From Parvibaculum sp. (GTDB taxonomy: Bacteria > Pseudomonadota > Alphaproteobacteria > Parvibaculales > Parvibaculaceae), in NCBI GenBank assembly GCA_030649335.1, contig JAUSLL010000005.1:1-32496 (forward strand): a stretch of DNA of 32,496 nucleotides, given 5' to 3'. The notes under the pieces are model-generated. The model saw only the letters and a list, made by a program, of their open reading frames with translations. It searched no databases and had not been told where the DNA came from. Positions 8,398 to 17,800 of the stretch are shown here, one piece after another (position 1 is the first letter of the stretch; every line of letters starts with the position of its first letter). Position numbers and translations under genes: made by a program.

Positions 8398-9936
8398 ATG
8401 TTCATCGACGGGCGGCAGGTGCCGGACGGCACCATTATCGACACCGATATTGCCATTATCGGCGCAGGCGCGGCGGGCATCACCATTGCCCGCGAGCTGA
8501 CCGGCAAGGACATCCGCGTGACGCTGATCGAAAGCGGTGGCTTGCAGTTCGAACCGGAGTCCCAATCCCTTTATGAAGGCGAGAGCGTCGGCGTGCCCTA
8601 TGCGCTGGACTCATCACGCCTACGCTATTTCGGTGGCTCCACAAACCATTGGGGCGGCTGGTGTCGCCCGATGCAGCCGATCGACTTTGAACAGCGCGAC
8701 TGGGTGCCCCATTCGGGCTGGCCTATCACCTATGATGATCTCGCGCCCTATTACGAACGCGCCAACGACATCGCTCAGGTCGGGCCGGTGCGCTACAACG
8801 ACACCGACTGGTGGTCGGACGATGGCAAGAACAAGATATTGCCGCTGCCCGGCGGCGAGGTAACGACGCGCTGGTTTGAATACAGCCCCCCCACCCGCTT
8901 TGGACAATTTTACCGCAAGGCCATCGAGAAGGCCCCGAACGTCCAGACGTACCTCCATTCCAACGTGCTCGAGATTGTGCCGACGGCAAATGCCGCAATG
9001 GTCGATCACTTGCGGATCGGCACACTCAGCGGCGTGCGCTTTGAAGTGCGCCCCAAGCTCGTGATCCTCGCGACAGGCGGCATCGAGAATGCGCGCGTGC
9101 TGCTCATGTCCAACAGCGTCGCTAAGGCCGGTCTCGGCAACGACAATGACGTGGTGGGGCGCTATTTCATGGAGCATCCCCATGTCGACAAGCCGGTCGA
9201 AATCCTGCTGACCAATCCCGAAATCGTCGCGCCTTATTACAAGACCTATACCAAACTCAACGGCGCACAGATCCGCGCAGTCTTCATGTTCACCGACGAA
9301 TATCTGCGCGCCCAGCGCCGCCTCGGCACGGTGATGACTTTTTATGAATCAAAAGATGTGCGCGCCGACGACACATACGACGAGCGCGGAATCAGCGAAA
9401 ACCGTTCGCTCGAACCCGATATTTTGCAGATGATCCGCTCGACCAATGCGACACCGGCAGAAGACGGCGCACTCGGCAAACGCTATGGCACGGGCTGCGC
9501 CACCGAACAGGCACCAAACCCGATAAGCCGCATCATGCTGTCGCACAGCAAAGATGCACTCGGCCTGCAACGCACGAAGATGGACTGGCGTCTCACCACC
9601 GACGACCGCACAAACTTGCGTAAAAACCTCGAAGCCCTGTCGCGCGCCTTCGGCCAATGGGGCGGTGGCGCTGTAAAAATCCTCTTCAAGGATAAAGACC
9701 GCTGGGACGAGGCGGAAGGCTGGGGCAACCACCACATGGGCACAACGCGCATGTCGGCAGACCCGCGCAAGGGCGTGGTGGACGCCAATTGCAAAGTGCA
9801 TGGCATGGATAATCTTTATGTGGCGGGGAGTTCGGTGTTCACCACATCGGCAACCGTCAACCCGACGCTGACATTGCTGGCGCTGGCACACCGCCTCGCC
9901 GATCACGTCGCCGAAAAATTCACGCGCGGGGCCTGA
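8398..9936 (+). CDS. GMC-family FAD dehydrogenase, large catalytic subunit
   Basis: The 512-residue protein has the dinucleotide-binding GAGAAG at residues 22-27, STNHWGGWCRPM near residues 80-91, and the C-terminal GMC signature NHHMGTTRM (about 444-452). NPTLT follows near 488-492, supplying the catalytic His and Asn. It resembles membrane-bound sugar or alcohol dehydrogenase large subunits more than soluble oxidases. It has no export signal. The next gene, five bases on, encodes a Tat-signal small subunit that could carry it across the membrane. GGAGAG lies upstream of the ATG. Substrate is unknown. Confidence 0.88.
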   Translation: MFIDGRQVPDGTIIDTDIAIIGAGAAGITIARELTGKDIRVTLIESGGLQFEPESQSLYEGESVGVPYALDSSRLRYFGGSTNHWGGWCRPMQPIDFEQRDWVPHSGWPITYDDLAPYYERANDIAQVGPVRYNDTDWWSDDGKNKILPLPGGEVTTRWFEYSPPTRFGQFYRKAIEKAPNVQTYLHSNVLEIVPTANAAMVDHLRIGTLSGVRFEVRPKLVILATGGIENARVLLMSNSVAKAGLGNDNDVVGRYFMEHPHVDKPVEILLTNPEIVAPYYKTYTKLNGAQIRAVFMFTDEYLRAQRRLGTVMTFYESKDVRADDTYDERGISENRSLEPDILQMIRSTNATPAEDGALGKRYGTGCATEQAPNPISRIMLSHSKDALGLQRTKMDWRLTTDDRTNLRKNLEALSRAFGQWGGGAVKILFKDKDRWDEAEGWGNHHMGTTRMSADPRKGVVDANCKVHGMDNLYVAGSSVFTTSATVNPTLTLLALAHRLADHVAEKFTRGA

Positions 9937-9941
9937 CGCAG

Positions 9942-10424
9942 ATGAGCAATAATCAAGAACATGCACATGAGGGCCACCCGGCGATCTCACGGCGCAATCT
10001 GCTGATCCTCGGCGGCGTGGCGATTGTGGCGGGCGCTCTGCCCGTGACCTTTCTCGCGCTCGAACCCGATAATTCGCATTTCGCCAATGATCTGATGAGC
10101 CTGCTCGCCGAACCCGATGCGGCCGCACGCCTCGGCACCGAATGGCGCAAAGTGGCGACGATAGCGCGCGAGCCCGCTGTCATCGCTTCTTCAATCGGCA
10201 AGCGCCTCAACCCGCACGGCTGGCACAATCAGGGCACACCGGAAGAACTCCGTGAGGCGCTCAAGGCAGCCATCGTGCGCGACTATGCCAACAACGACAT
10301 GGTAAGCATCAGCGGTTGGCAGATAGCGCGCACCAGCGCCGAGCTTTGTGCATTGGCCGCGAGCCTCAGCGGCGACAGCACCGGCGACGAAGCCGCCCCT
10401 GCTGCGCACGCCGAACACGGCTAG
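9942..10424 (+). CDS. Tat-signal small subunit of the GMC dehydrogenase (FAD-SLDH-like)
   Basis: The 160-residue protein has an N-terminal ISRRNLLILGG twin-arginine-type signal followed by a hydrophobic stretch (residues 16-35). A helical domain with DMVSISGWQIARTSAELCALAA follows. That segment is typical of small subunits of membrane-bound FAD sugar or alcohol dehydrogenases. Such subunits mediate Tat export and stability of the catalytic subunit. It starts five bases after the GMC stop. No cytochrome c subunit gene follows, so the electron acceptor is unclear. Confidence 0.75.
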   Translation: MSNNQEHAHEGHPAISRRNLLILGGVAIVAGALPVTFLALEPDNSHFANDLMSLLAEPDAAARLGTEWRKVATIAREPAVIASSIGKRLNPHGWHNQGTPEELREALKAAIVRDYANNDMVSISGWQIARTSAELCALAASLSGDSTGDEAAPAAHAEHG

Positions 10425-11174
10425 TCACGTCGCCGCCGGTGCTTTCCGGCGGCTGACGATGATGATCGAGACAATGAGCACGGCCAGCAGCACGGCAGAC
10501 GAGCCGATGGTGCCAAAGCCGAGCCCGCCCTTTTCGAGCGGCTTCGTCAGCAGATCGCCGACCGTCGCGCCCAAAGGCCGCGTCAGCACGAAGGCAATCC
10601 AGAAGAGCGCCGTGCGCGACACTGACGTGAAGAAATATGCCAGAACGATAAGCGCGATGAGCGATGCGATGAGCAATGCGCCACCTGCAAAGCCAAGCCC
10701 CGAACTGTCGGCAAGAAAATCACCGAGCGCCGTGCCCAGCGTGTTCGACACGAGGATCGCGGCCCAATAAAAGCTCTCAACCTTCAGGCTTTTGACATTA
10801 GCCACCGAGAGCGTGCCGACATTGGCGCGCCAGACCGCCAAAATGATCAACAGCAAAGTGAGCAACATGGCCGAGCCCGCGACGTAACCCATGCCGAGCG
10901 AACGGTCGATGTAATCCGACATGGTGGTGCCGGCGGTACTGGTTGAAAGGATCACGCTCCAATAGAGCAACGGGTGATAAGACTTCGCCGTGAGCTGACC
11001 GACGAGTGTCGCCAAAAATATCGCAATCAGAATGAGCGAGCTTGCCGCATAACCCACGTTGAGTGTCATCGAGAGAAGATCGCCTGCGGTTTCGCCAAGC
11101 GTCGTCGCGCAAATCTTCATCACCCAAAAGGCAAAGGTGATGGCAGCAACTTTGTTCAGTTGATTTTCGGCCAT
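10425..11174 (-). CDS. Four-repeat integral membrane protein (COG4705-like)
   Basis: The 249-residue hydrophobic protein has about eight membrane segments. They form four internal repeats, each built around a G-x-x-x-x-D core and a following glycine-rich helix: ATTLGETAGDLLSM, TAGTTMSDYID, NTLGTALGDFLAD and RPLGATVGDLLTK. This matches uncharacterised COG4705-type membrane-anchored proteins. Its stop codon abuts the stop of the convergent Tat subunit gene with no gap. Function is unknown; the repeated acidic residue in each half-unit could line a transport path (inference). Confidence 0.75.
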   Translation of the reverse strand: MAENQLNKVAAITFAFWVMKICATTLGETAGDLLSMTLNVGYAASSLILIAIFLATLVGQLTAKSYHPLLYWSVILSTSTAGTTMSDYIDRSLGMGYVAGSAMLLTLLLIILAVWRANVGTLSVANVKSLKVESFYWAAILVSNTLGTALGDFLADSSGLGFAGGALLIASLIALIVLAYFFTSVSRTALFWIAFVLTRPLGATVGDLLTKPLEKGGLGFGTIGSSAVLLAVLIVSIIIVSRRKAPAAT

Positions 11175-11237
11175 GGGAAAAAGGCTGCTTTCAGATCATT
11201 CGCAAGCGCCGCCATGGGGCTTGATCGCGAATGATAC

Positions 11238-12002
11238 TTAAGAGCATGGCCCCGATTTGCCTAATGAAATCGAGTTCATTCGGGCCTGTATGGTGGAAGC
11301 GCGATTTTCCATCCAGGGGCCTGGCGCGTTGGGTCGCCAGTTGAGCGGATTGGGAAGCGCCGTCGCCATGAGAGCCGCCTGGCGCGAAGTGAGGCGCGCG
11401 GCGCTCACACCGAAATAATGCCGTGCCGCCGCTTCTGCCCCGTAAATGCCCGGCCCCCATTCGATCTCGTTGAGATAGAGCTCCAGAATGCGCCGCTTGG
11501 GCAACAACGCTTCGAGCCAAACGGTGAGATAGGCCTCTGCTGCCTTACGCACAAAATTGCGCGCAGGCCAGAGCAAGAGGTTCTTCGACGTTTGCATGCT
11601 GATGGTGCTCGCACCGCGCATAGAAAGACCTGCCGCATTACGCTCGAGCGCATTGTCCACCGCCTCCCAGTCAAAACCGCTGTGCTGGCAGAACTTCGCG
11701 TCCTCGGACGCGATGACCGCGCGCTGCAAATGGGGTGAGATGCGCGCGAGAGGTACCCAGTCCTTGGAAAGGCCATAGCCCTCAACGACACGTATCAGCA
11801 TGAGCGGCGTGACGGGTGGCGGCACCACGCGGTAGAGCACAAAAATAAGCGCAGGGGCGACAAAGAGGACCAGCAGAAGATCGCCGACAAAACGCACAAA
11901 GCCGGTGCGCTTACGTGGCGGAGACACTTTCCCGCCCCGCGCGGGCGGGCGCATGGCAGGTTTACGTTTACGGGAAAGGAGAGCGCCGCGTTTCTTGGTC
12001 AC
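11238..12002 (-). CDS. mtgA: Monofunctional biosynthetic peptidoglycan transglycosylase
   Basis: The 254-residue protein has a basic cytoplasmic N-terminus and one membrane anchor (LLLVLFVAPALIFVLYRVV). A glycosyltransferase family 51 domain follows, with AVIASEDAKFCQHSGFDW (catalytic Glu in SEDAKF), GASTISMQTSKNLLLW, KRRILELYLNEIEWGPGIYG and QAALMATALPNP. It polymerises lipid II glycan strands at the periplasmic face. The start is uncertain: GTG at 12002 is chosen, ATG at 11954 and GTG at 12071 are alternatives, and none has a strong ribosome binding site. Confidence 0.9.
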   Translation of the reverse strand: MTKKRGALLSRKRKPAMRPPARGGKVSPPRKRTGFVRFVGDLLLVLFVAPALIFVLYRVVPPPVTPLMLIRVVEGYGLSKDWVPLARISPHLQRAVIASEDAKFCQHSGFDWEAVDNALERNAAGLSMRGASTISMQTSKNLLLWPARNFVRKAAEAYLTVWLEALLPKRRILELYLNEIEWGPGIYGAEAAARHYFGVSAARLTSRQAALMATALPNPLNWRPNAPGPWMENRASTIQARMNSISLGKSGPCS

Positions 12003-12078
12003 GGCGGCGATTGTCTGCGAAGCGCATGAAAGTCTCAAGGCCCACCCGTCGCTCAATGACACAACAGGCACAAAAAGA

Positions 12079-12109
12079 AAGGGTGCTGCGTTTCACACGC
12101 AACACCCTT
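12079..12109 (-). terminator. Terminator after the porin gene
   Basis: A 12-bp stem with one G-T pair (12079-12090 with 12098-12109) is followed on the minus strand by a T-rich tract. It lies 28 bases past the porin stop. Confidence 0.75.
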
Positions 12110-12136
12110 CTTGAAAACGTCAGATCAACACTGAAA

Positions 12137-13291
12137 TTACATCGCAAAAGCGACGCGCAGGCCATAGACCCAGCTGTCCTTATCGACAACGGCGCCCGTG
12201 TCATCAAAGCCCGGGTTGCGGACCCACTGCACTGAAGGTGTCAGGTTGAGGTAAGGCAGCACGTCGTATTTGACATAGATTTCAGCTTCGGTGGTGTCGG
12301 AGAAACCGGCACCCAGATCTTCGTTGACGCCTGTTTCCGTGACGCCGAGACCGATGAGCACTTCATCAGTGATTTGGCGCTGCACGGCGGCACCGAGATA
12401 CCATTCAGCCGTCGAGGCATCCTCATCAGCAGCGCCCGCACGCAACGACCAGCCGTTACCGGCCGCCGTGCCTTCGAGAACGCCATAGACGCCATGATTG
12501 CTGGTCGTGCCCGGACGCAGATCGACATAGGCGTGATCGGCGGTATTGGTCCAGACGCCAAGACGCAACGCACCTTCTTCGCCGAGACCTGCAAGGCCCC
12601 AACCGGCTTCAACGGCACCAAAGAGGCCTTTGCCCGTGCTGCGAACGTCAAAGAGGTCCGGATAAGAATGGCTGGGGTTATCGCCGAGGCCACTGGTGCT
12701 GGCGGCAAGGAAGGTAAAGCCCGGGAGCGCGCCTTCGCCTTGCGTCGTCAGCACAAGGCCGAGCGTGTAATCAGGAAATTCAATTGTCGTGTTGTGCACG
12801 AGGGACCCATTCATGAACTGCGTGCGTTCGTCATTGGCGAAGGCGCTGGTGTCGATGAAGGCCGACGTGTCAATAAGACCAGCGCTGAGCCCGACGCTAC
12901 CCAGTTCAAACTCATAGAACAGTTCAGAGATCTGCAGACGACCGTGGCCCGCGCCATTGGTGGCGGTCCCGACGTTGGCGTTCGAATTGCCAAGGAACGA
13001 TGTGACGCCGTCCACGCGCGGCGTTGTTGTGCCTTCAATATGGACGTGCAACTCGCCACCGACACCCGGCACCGGCAGGGTCACGAAAAGCTCAGGCCGC
13101 AGCGAGGCTTCATCGTTGATACGGCTGTCGCTGGCACCCTGATAGGTGCCGATGATGGAGCCTTCGAACACGGGCTCTTCCGCGCCCGTTTTGGCTTCAA
13201 TGCGTTCCGACTGCGTGGCGTCGGCGTAAGCGGCCGGCGCGGCCAGCAGAAGGGCCGCAAGGGCCGGAACGAGGGTCTTGGAGATCAGCAT
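12137..13291 (-). CDS. OprB-type outer membrane porin
   Basis: The 384-residue protein has a clear signal peptide (MLISKTLVPALAALLLAAPAAYA, cleaved before DATQ). The rest is an alternating-polarity beta-strand protein with many Gly and aromatic residues. Segments such as LFYEFELGSVGLSAGLID, the FANDE region and the C-terminal YLNLTPSVQWVRNPG fit the carbohydrate-selective OprB porin family. The protein ends in an aromatic-rich strand (WVYGLRVAFAM) for outer membrane assembly. A GGAG site precedes the ATG. It stands alone, so its substrate cannot be inferred. Confidence 0.85.
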   Translation of the reverse strand: MLISKTLVPALAALLLAAPAAYADATQSERIEAKTGAEEPVFEGSIIGTYQGASDSRINDEASLRPELFVTLPVPGVGGELHVHIEGTTTPRVDGVTSFLGNSNANVGTATNGAGHGRLQISELFYEFELGSVGLSAGLIDTSAFIDTSAFANDERTQFMNGSLVHNTTIEFPDYTLGLVLTTQGEGALPGFTFLAASTSGLGDNPSHSYPDLFDVRSTGKGLFGAVEAGWGLAGLGEEGALRLGVWTNTADHAYVDLRPGTTSNHGVYGVLEGTAAGNGWSLRAGAADEDASTAEWYLGAAVQRQITDEVLIGLGVTETGVNEDLGAGFSDTTEAEIYVKYDVLPYLNLTPSVQWVRNPGFDDTGAVVDKDSWVYGLRVAFAM

Positions 13292-13324
13292 TTTCAGCTC
13301 CGTCGGGTTGCCAATTTTTGGAAT

Positions 13325-13339
13325 TGATATTGAATATCA
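13325..13339. promoter_or_regulatory. 15-bp perfect palindrome upstream of the porin
   Basis: TGATATT-G-AATATCA lies 34-48 bases upstream of the porin ATG, in an AT-rich stretch. The position suits an operator or promoter-proximal binding site. No regulator is adjacent. Confidence 0.35.
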
Positions 13340-13583
13340 GAGTAAATAGCAAATACCACAAAAAGAAATGTTATAACATATTAATTCTAGACTGATGGGC
13401 CTTAGATGCGCAATGCCCGACAGGTAAGAAGCTGTCGCCAAACCGACACGAAGGTTTCTTATGAAGTATTGCCGGTGATCGGGAACCGACAGGAGCGGGA
13501 ACCGATCTTCAGCGACTTCCGATCAAGCGGTTTTATCCCTCAGCACCTAAAACCCACTAAGCTGCGGGTCTGACCGACGTTAA

Positions 13584-13660
13584 CTTCTGATACAAACAGT
13601 GGGCGAACCGGTGCGGCCTGCCTGCCCTTCTGTCGCAAACACAACCTCTGACACAAACAG
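13584..13660 (+). promoter_or_regulatory. Three spaced copies of a CTTCTG-N3-CAAACA motif upstream of the efflux operon
   Basis: CTTCTGATACAAACAG (13584-13599), CTTCTGTCGCAAACAC (13627-13642) and CCTCTGACACAAACAG (13645-13660) form a direct repeat array ending three bases before the RND adaptor start. The first and third copies agree at 16 of 18 bases when extended two bases to the left. The rest of the 371-base region 13292-13662 holds no gene that I can support, only further short direct repeats (GGGAACCGA near 13481 and 13497). Confidence 0.4.
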
Positions 13661-13662
13661 GG

Positions 13663-14835
13663 ATGCCAAGTTTTATGACGAGACTTCCCGGAGGTCGCCT
13701 CTCTGTTCTTGCAGCCGGACTCGCGCTGATTTTGCTCTTTGCTTTTCGCGGACCCCTGGGTCTGACGGGATCAGACAAAGGCGACGCCAGCGCACGCGCC
13801 GTGCCTGTCGTGGTCGCGACGGCCTATGCCCGCAACGTACCGGTCTATACCCAAACCATCGGCACCGTGATGGCGAATGCCACCGTGCAGGTACGCTCGC
13901 GCATCGACGGCCAGATCATTGCCGCCAAATTCCGCGAGGGTCAGACCGTGAAAGCGGGTGATGCGCTTTTCGAAATCGACCGCGCGCCCTATGAAGCTGC
14001 GCTGCGCGCCGCCAAGGCCAATCTGCAACGCAATGAAGCCCAATCCGGCAATGTCGCGCGCGATCTTTCCCGCGCCAATGCATTGGCAAAAAAGGGCTAT
14101 GCCTCGACACAGACGCTTGATGCCGCCAATGCCGCGATGAAGGAACTGACAGCGAGCATCGCCGCCTCGCAAGCCGCCGTTGATCAGGCACAATTGCAAC
14201 TCGACTACACCGAAATCCGCTCACCCATCGACGGCAAGACCGGCCCCATACTTGTTGACGCAGGCAACCTCATCAAAGCCAATGACGCCAATGCGCTCGT
14301 CGTTGTGACACAGATCCAGCCGGTAAAAATTTCATTCTCGGTCGCCCAGCAAAACCTGCCGCAACTGCAATCGCAAATGAAGGACGGCACATTGCAGGTC
14401 GCCTTGCGCTTGCATGACGCCAGCGAAGGAGAACCCCAAGATCGCCCGACCGCAACGGTTGACTTCATCGCCAACAGCGTCAACACCGCGAACGGCACTA
14501 TTGAACTACGCGCCACTTACGACAATCCCGACCTGCGTTTCGTGCCCGGCGAATTCGTCGATGTTGAAGTGCGCCTTGCCGAGTTGAAGGACGCCGTCAC
14601 CGTGCCCGCACGCGCGATCAACACCGGGCAGGACGGGCTCTATGCCTTTGTGATCGGCGCAGACGACAAAGTCGAAATGCGTGCCGTCGCCCTCCTACAT
14701 CAGGACGGCGAGATTGCCGCCGTCAAATCCGGCATCAGTGCCGGCGACCGCGTGGTGATTGACGGACAGTTGCAACTCCTGCCGGGGGCGACTGTGAAGA
14801 TCATTGACGAAACCAAAGGACCCGCTGCCTCATGA
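13663..14835 (+). CDS. RND efflux periplasmic adaptor (membrane fusion protein)
   Basis: The 390-residue protein has an N-terminal membrane anchor (residues 13-28), then biotinyl-lipoyl-like halves around VRSRIDGQIIAAKFREGQ and LDYTEIRSPIDGKTGP. A coiled-coil hairpin lies between them. Beta-barrel and membrane-proximal domains follow, with PARAINTGQDGLYAFVIGADDKVE. It links an inner-membrane RND pump to an outer-membrane channel. ATG at 13663 directly follows a GGG; ATG at 13675 is an alternative start. Its stop overlaps the pump start (ATGA, four bases). No outer membrane factor or TetR gene is adjacent. Confidence 0.9.
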   Translation: MPSFMTRLPGGRLSVLAAGLALILLFAFRGPLGLTGSDKGDASARAVPVVVATAYARNVPVYTQTIGTVMANATVQVRSRIDGQIIAAKFREGQTVKAGDALFEIDRAPYEAALRAAKANLQRNEAQSGNVARDLSRANALAKKGYASTQTLDAANAAMKELTASIAASQAAVDQAQLQLDYTEIRSPIDGKTGPILVDAGNLIKANDANALVVVTQIQPVKISFSVAQQNLPQLQSQMKDGTLQVALRLHDASEGEPQDRPTATVDFIANSVNTANGTIELRATYDNPDLRFVPGEFVDVEVRLAELKDAVTVPARAINTGQDGLYAFVIGADDKVEMRAVALLHQDGEIAAVKSGISAGDRVVIDGQLQLLPGATVKIIDETKGPAAS

Positions 14836-17800
14836 ACCTGTCGCAAATATTCATAATGCGACCTGTGATGACAACGCTGGTGATGACAGCGCTCGTGCTG
14901 TTCGGCGCCTTCGGCTACACACAATTGCCCGTCAGCGAATTGCCCGACGTCGATTTCCCGACAATCTCCGTCAGCGCCTCGCTGCCCGGCGCCTCACCCG
15001 AGACCATGGCTTCTTCCGTCGCCACGCCGCTTGAGAGCCAGTTCTCAACGATTGCGGGCATCGACGAAATGACGTCTACATCGAGCCTCGGCTCGACGCG
15101 GATCACGCTGCAATTCAAACTCGACCGAAATATCGACGCTGCCGCACAGGATGTGCAATCCGCCATCTCGTCCGCTCAACGACAGTTGCCCGACGGCATG
15201 ACAACGCCTCCCACCTTGCGCAAGGTGAACCCCGCCGACAGCCCCGTGTTGTTTCTCACGCTGAGTTCGCCGACGCTCGAACTGTCCGAAGTGAACCGCT
15301 ACGCCGAAACATTGCTGGCCCGCCGCCTCTCAACCATCGACGGCGTGGCGCAGGTCAATGTCTATGGCTCACAAAAATATGCAGTCCGCATCCAGCTCAA
15401 TCCCGACGCGCTGGCCGCCCGCGGCCTTGGCATCAATGAAGTAACGGCGGCGGCGCGCGCCACCAACGTCAACAACCCGACAGGCACGCTCAACGGCACG
15501 ACCCGCTCGACCGTCATCCGCGCCGAAGGACAACTCACCGACGCCGACGCCTTCCGCCGCCAGATCATCACCTGGCGCGACGGCGCGCCTGTGCGCTTCG
15601 GCGACATCGGCACGGTGACCGACAGTGTCGAGAACAACAAGGTCGCAAGCTGGGTCCATGGCGCGCGCGGCGTCATGCTGTCGATCCAGCGCCAGCCGGG
15701 TGCGAACACCATCGAAGTGGTCGATGCAGTGATGAAAATCCTGCCCGCCTTTAGCGCGCAACTGCCCGCCGCCGTGACGCTCGCCGTGCACTACGACCGC
15801 AGCCAGTCGATCCGTGCCTCTGTACATGACGTACAGCTGACGCTCGGCATTGCCGCCGCCCTTGTCGTCATGGTGATCTTTCTCTTTTTACGCAGCCTGT
15901 CGGCGACCATCATCCCCTCGCTCGCGCTGCCTATTTCGATCATCGGCACGTTCGGCGGCATGGCCTTTCTCGGCTACAGCCTCGACAATCTTTCGCTGAT
16001 GGCATTGACGCTCTCCGTCGGCTTCGTCGTCGACGACGCCATTGTCATGCTCGAAAACATCATGCGTCACATCGAGAAGGGCGAGAAGCCTTTCGAAGCG
16101 GCGCTCAACGGTGCACGCGAAATCAGCTTCACGATCCTATCGATGACAGTGTCACTCGCCGCCGTGTTCATTCCGATCCTGTTTCTCGGCGGCATCCTCG
16201 GTCGCTTGCTGCACGAGTTTGCCGTCACCATCGTGCTCGCCATTGTCGTCTCCGGCATCGTCTCTGTGACGCTGACGCCGATGCTCGCCAGCCGCATGAT
16301 CCGCAAGGCCCCGTCGGGTCATGAAAAGAAGCCGCAGATGGCGATCTTGCGCTGGAGCGAGAGAAGCTTTGACCAGCTGGAACGCGCTTACGAACGCACG
16401 CTGAAGACAAGCATGGCGCATCACCGCACGGTCTTCGGCGTGTTCGTGCTGAGCCTCGTTGCCACCGTCGCGCTCTTTATGTTCATTCCGAAAGATTTTA
16501 TGCCGAGCGGCGATACCGGACAAATTCGCGGCAACACCGAAGGCCCGAACGGCATTTCATACGAAGACATGGCGCGCCACCAGAAAGAGGCCGCAGCCAT
16601 CATTGAAGCTGACCCCAATGTGGCCGCTGTCATGTCGATCATCGGTTCGGGCGGGTCGCGCCCCAGCACCAATAACGGCACGCTCATCATCCGCCTGAAG
16701 CCCCGCAGCGAACGCTCGCTGAGTGCCGACGAAATCATTCAAAAGCTGCGGCCGAAACTCGCCACCATCGCCGGTCTCAAAGTCTATCTGCAAAACCCGC
16801 CTTCCTTGCGCATCGGCGGGCGCTCATCAAAAGCGGCCTATCAATACACGTTGCAGGATGTCGATCTTGCGACCCTTTATGAAAGTGCCGAACGTCTGCG
16901 CGTGGCACTGAGCAGCGCACCTGGCTTTCAGGACGTGACGAGCGATCTTGACCTTTCGACACCGACACTGAGCGTAGACATCAACCGTGACCGAGCGGCA
17001 ATGCTCGGCGTGACGCCGGCTCAGATTCAAGACGCCCTGTCGTCAGCCTTCGGCGGCGTACAAATTTCGACGATCTACACCTCCTCTGATCAATATCAGG
17101 TGGTGATGGAGCTACAGGACAAATATGCGCAAGACGCATCGGCGCTCGAACGGCTCTACCTGCGATCATCGAACAGCGCGCTGGTGCCGCTGACAGCTGT
17201 CACCACGACCAAGAACACTTCGACCTCACTCACTGAAAATCATCAGGGACAATTGCCCGCCGTCACACTTTCTTTCAACCTCGCTCCCGGCGTTGCCCTG
17301 TCCGATGCAATGGCGACCATCAAACGGGTGCAAAACGACATCCGCCTGCCCGATACCGTCACCTATGCCTTCGGCGGCACAGCGCAGGCCTTTGAACAAT
17401 CGATGAGCGGGCTTGGCCTGCTGCTGACGCTGGCGATCCTCACGGTCTATATCGTGCTCGGCATTCTCTATGAGAGTTTCATCCATCCGCTGACGATCCT
17501 GTCCGGCCTGCCCTCTGCCGCCGTCGGCGCGCTGCTGACACTCCTGCTCTTTGGTATGCCGCTGACGCTTTACGCTTTTGTCGGCATGATCATGCTCATC
17601 GGCATTGTCAAAAAGAACGCCATTATGATGATCGACTTTGCGCTGGAGCGTGAACGCGGCGAGGGCATGGCACCGGCGGACGCCATCTTGCGCGCCGCCG
17701 TCATCCGCTTCCGTCCGATCATGATGACGACCATGGCCGCCCTCATGGGCACGCTGCCCATCGCCATCGGCTTTGGCGAGGGCGGCGAAGTGCGCCAGCC

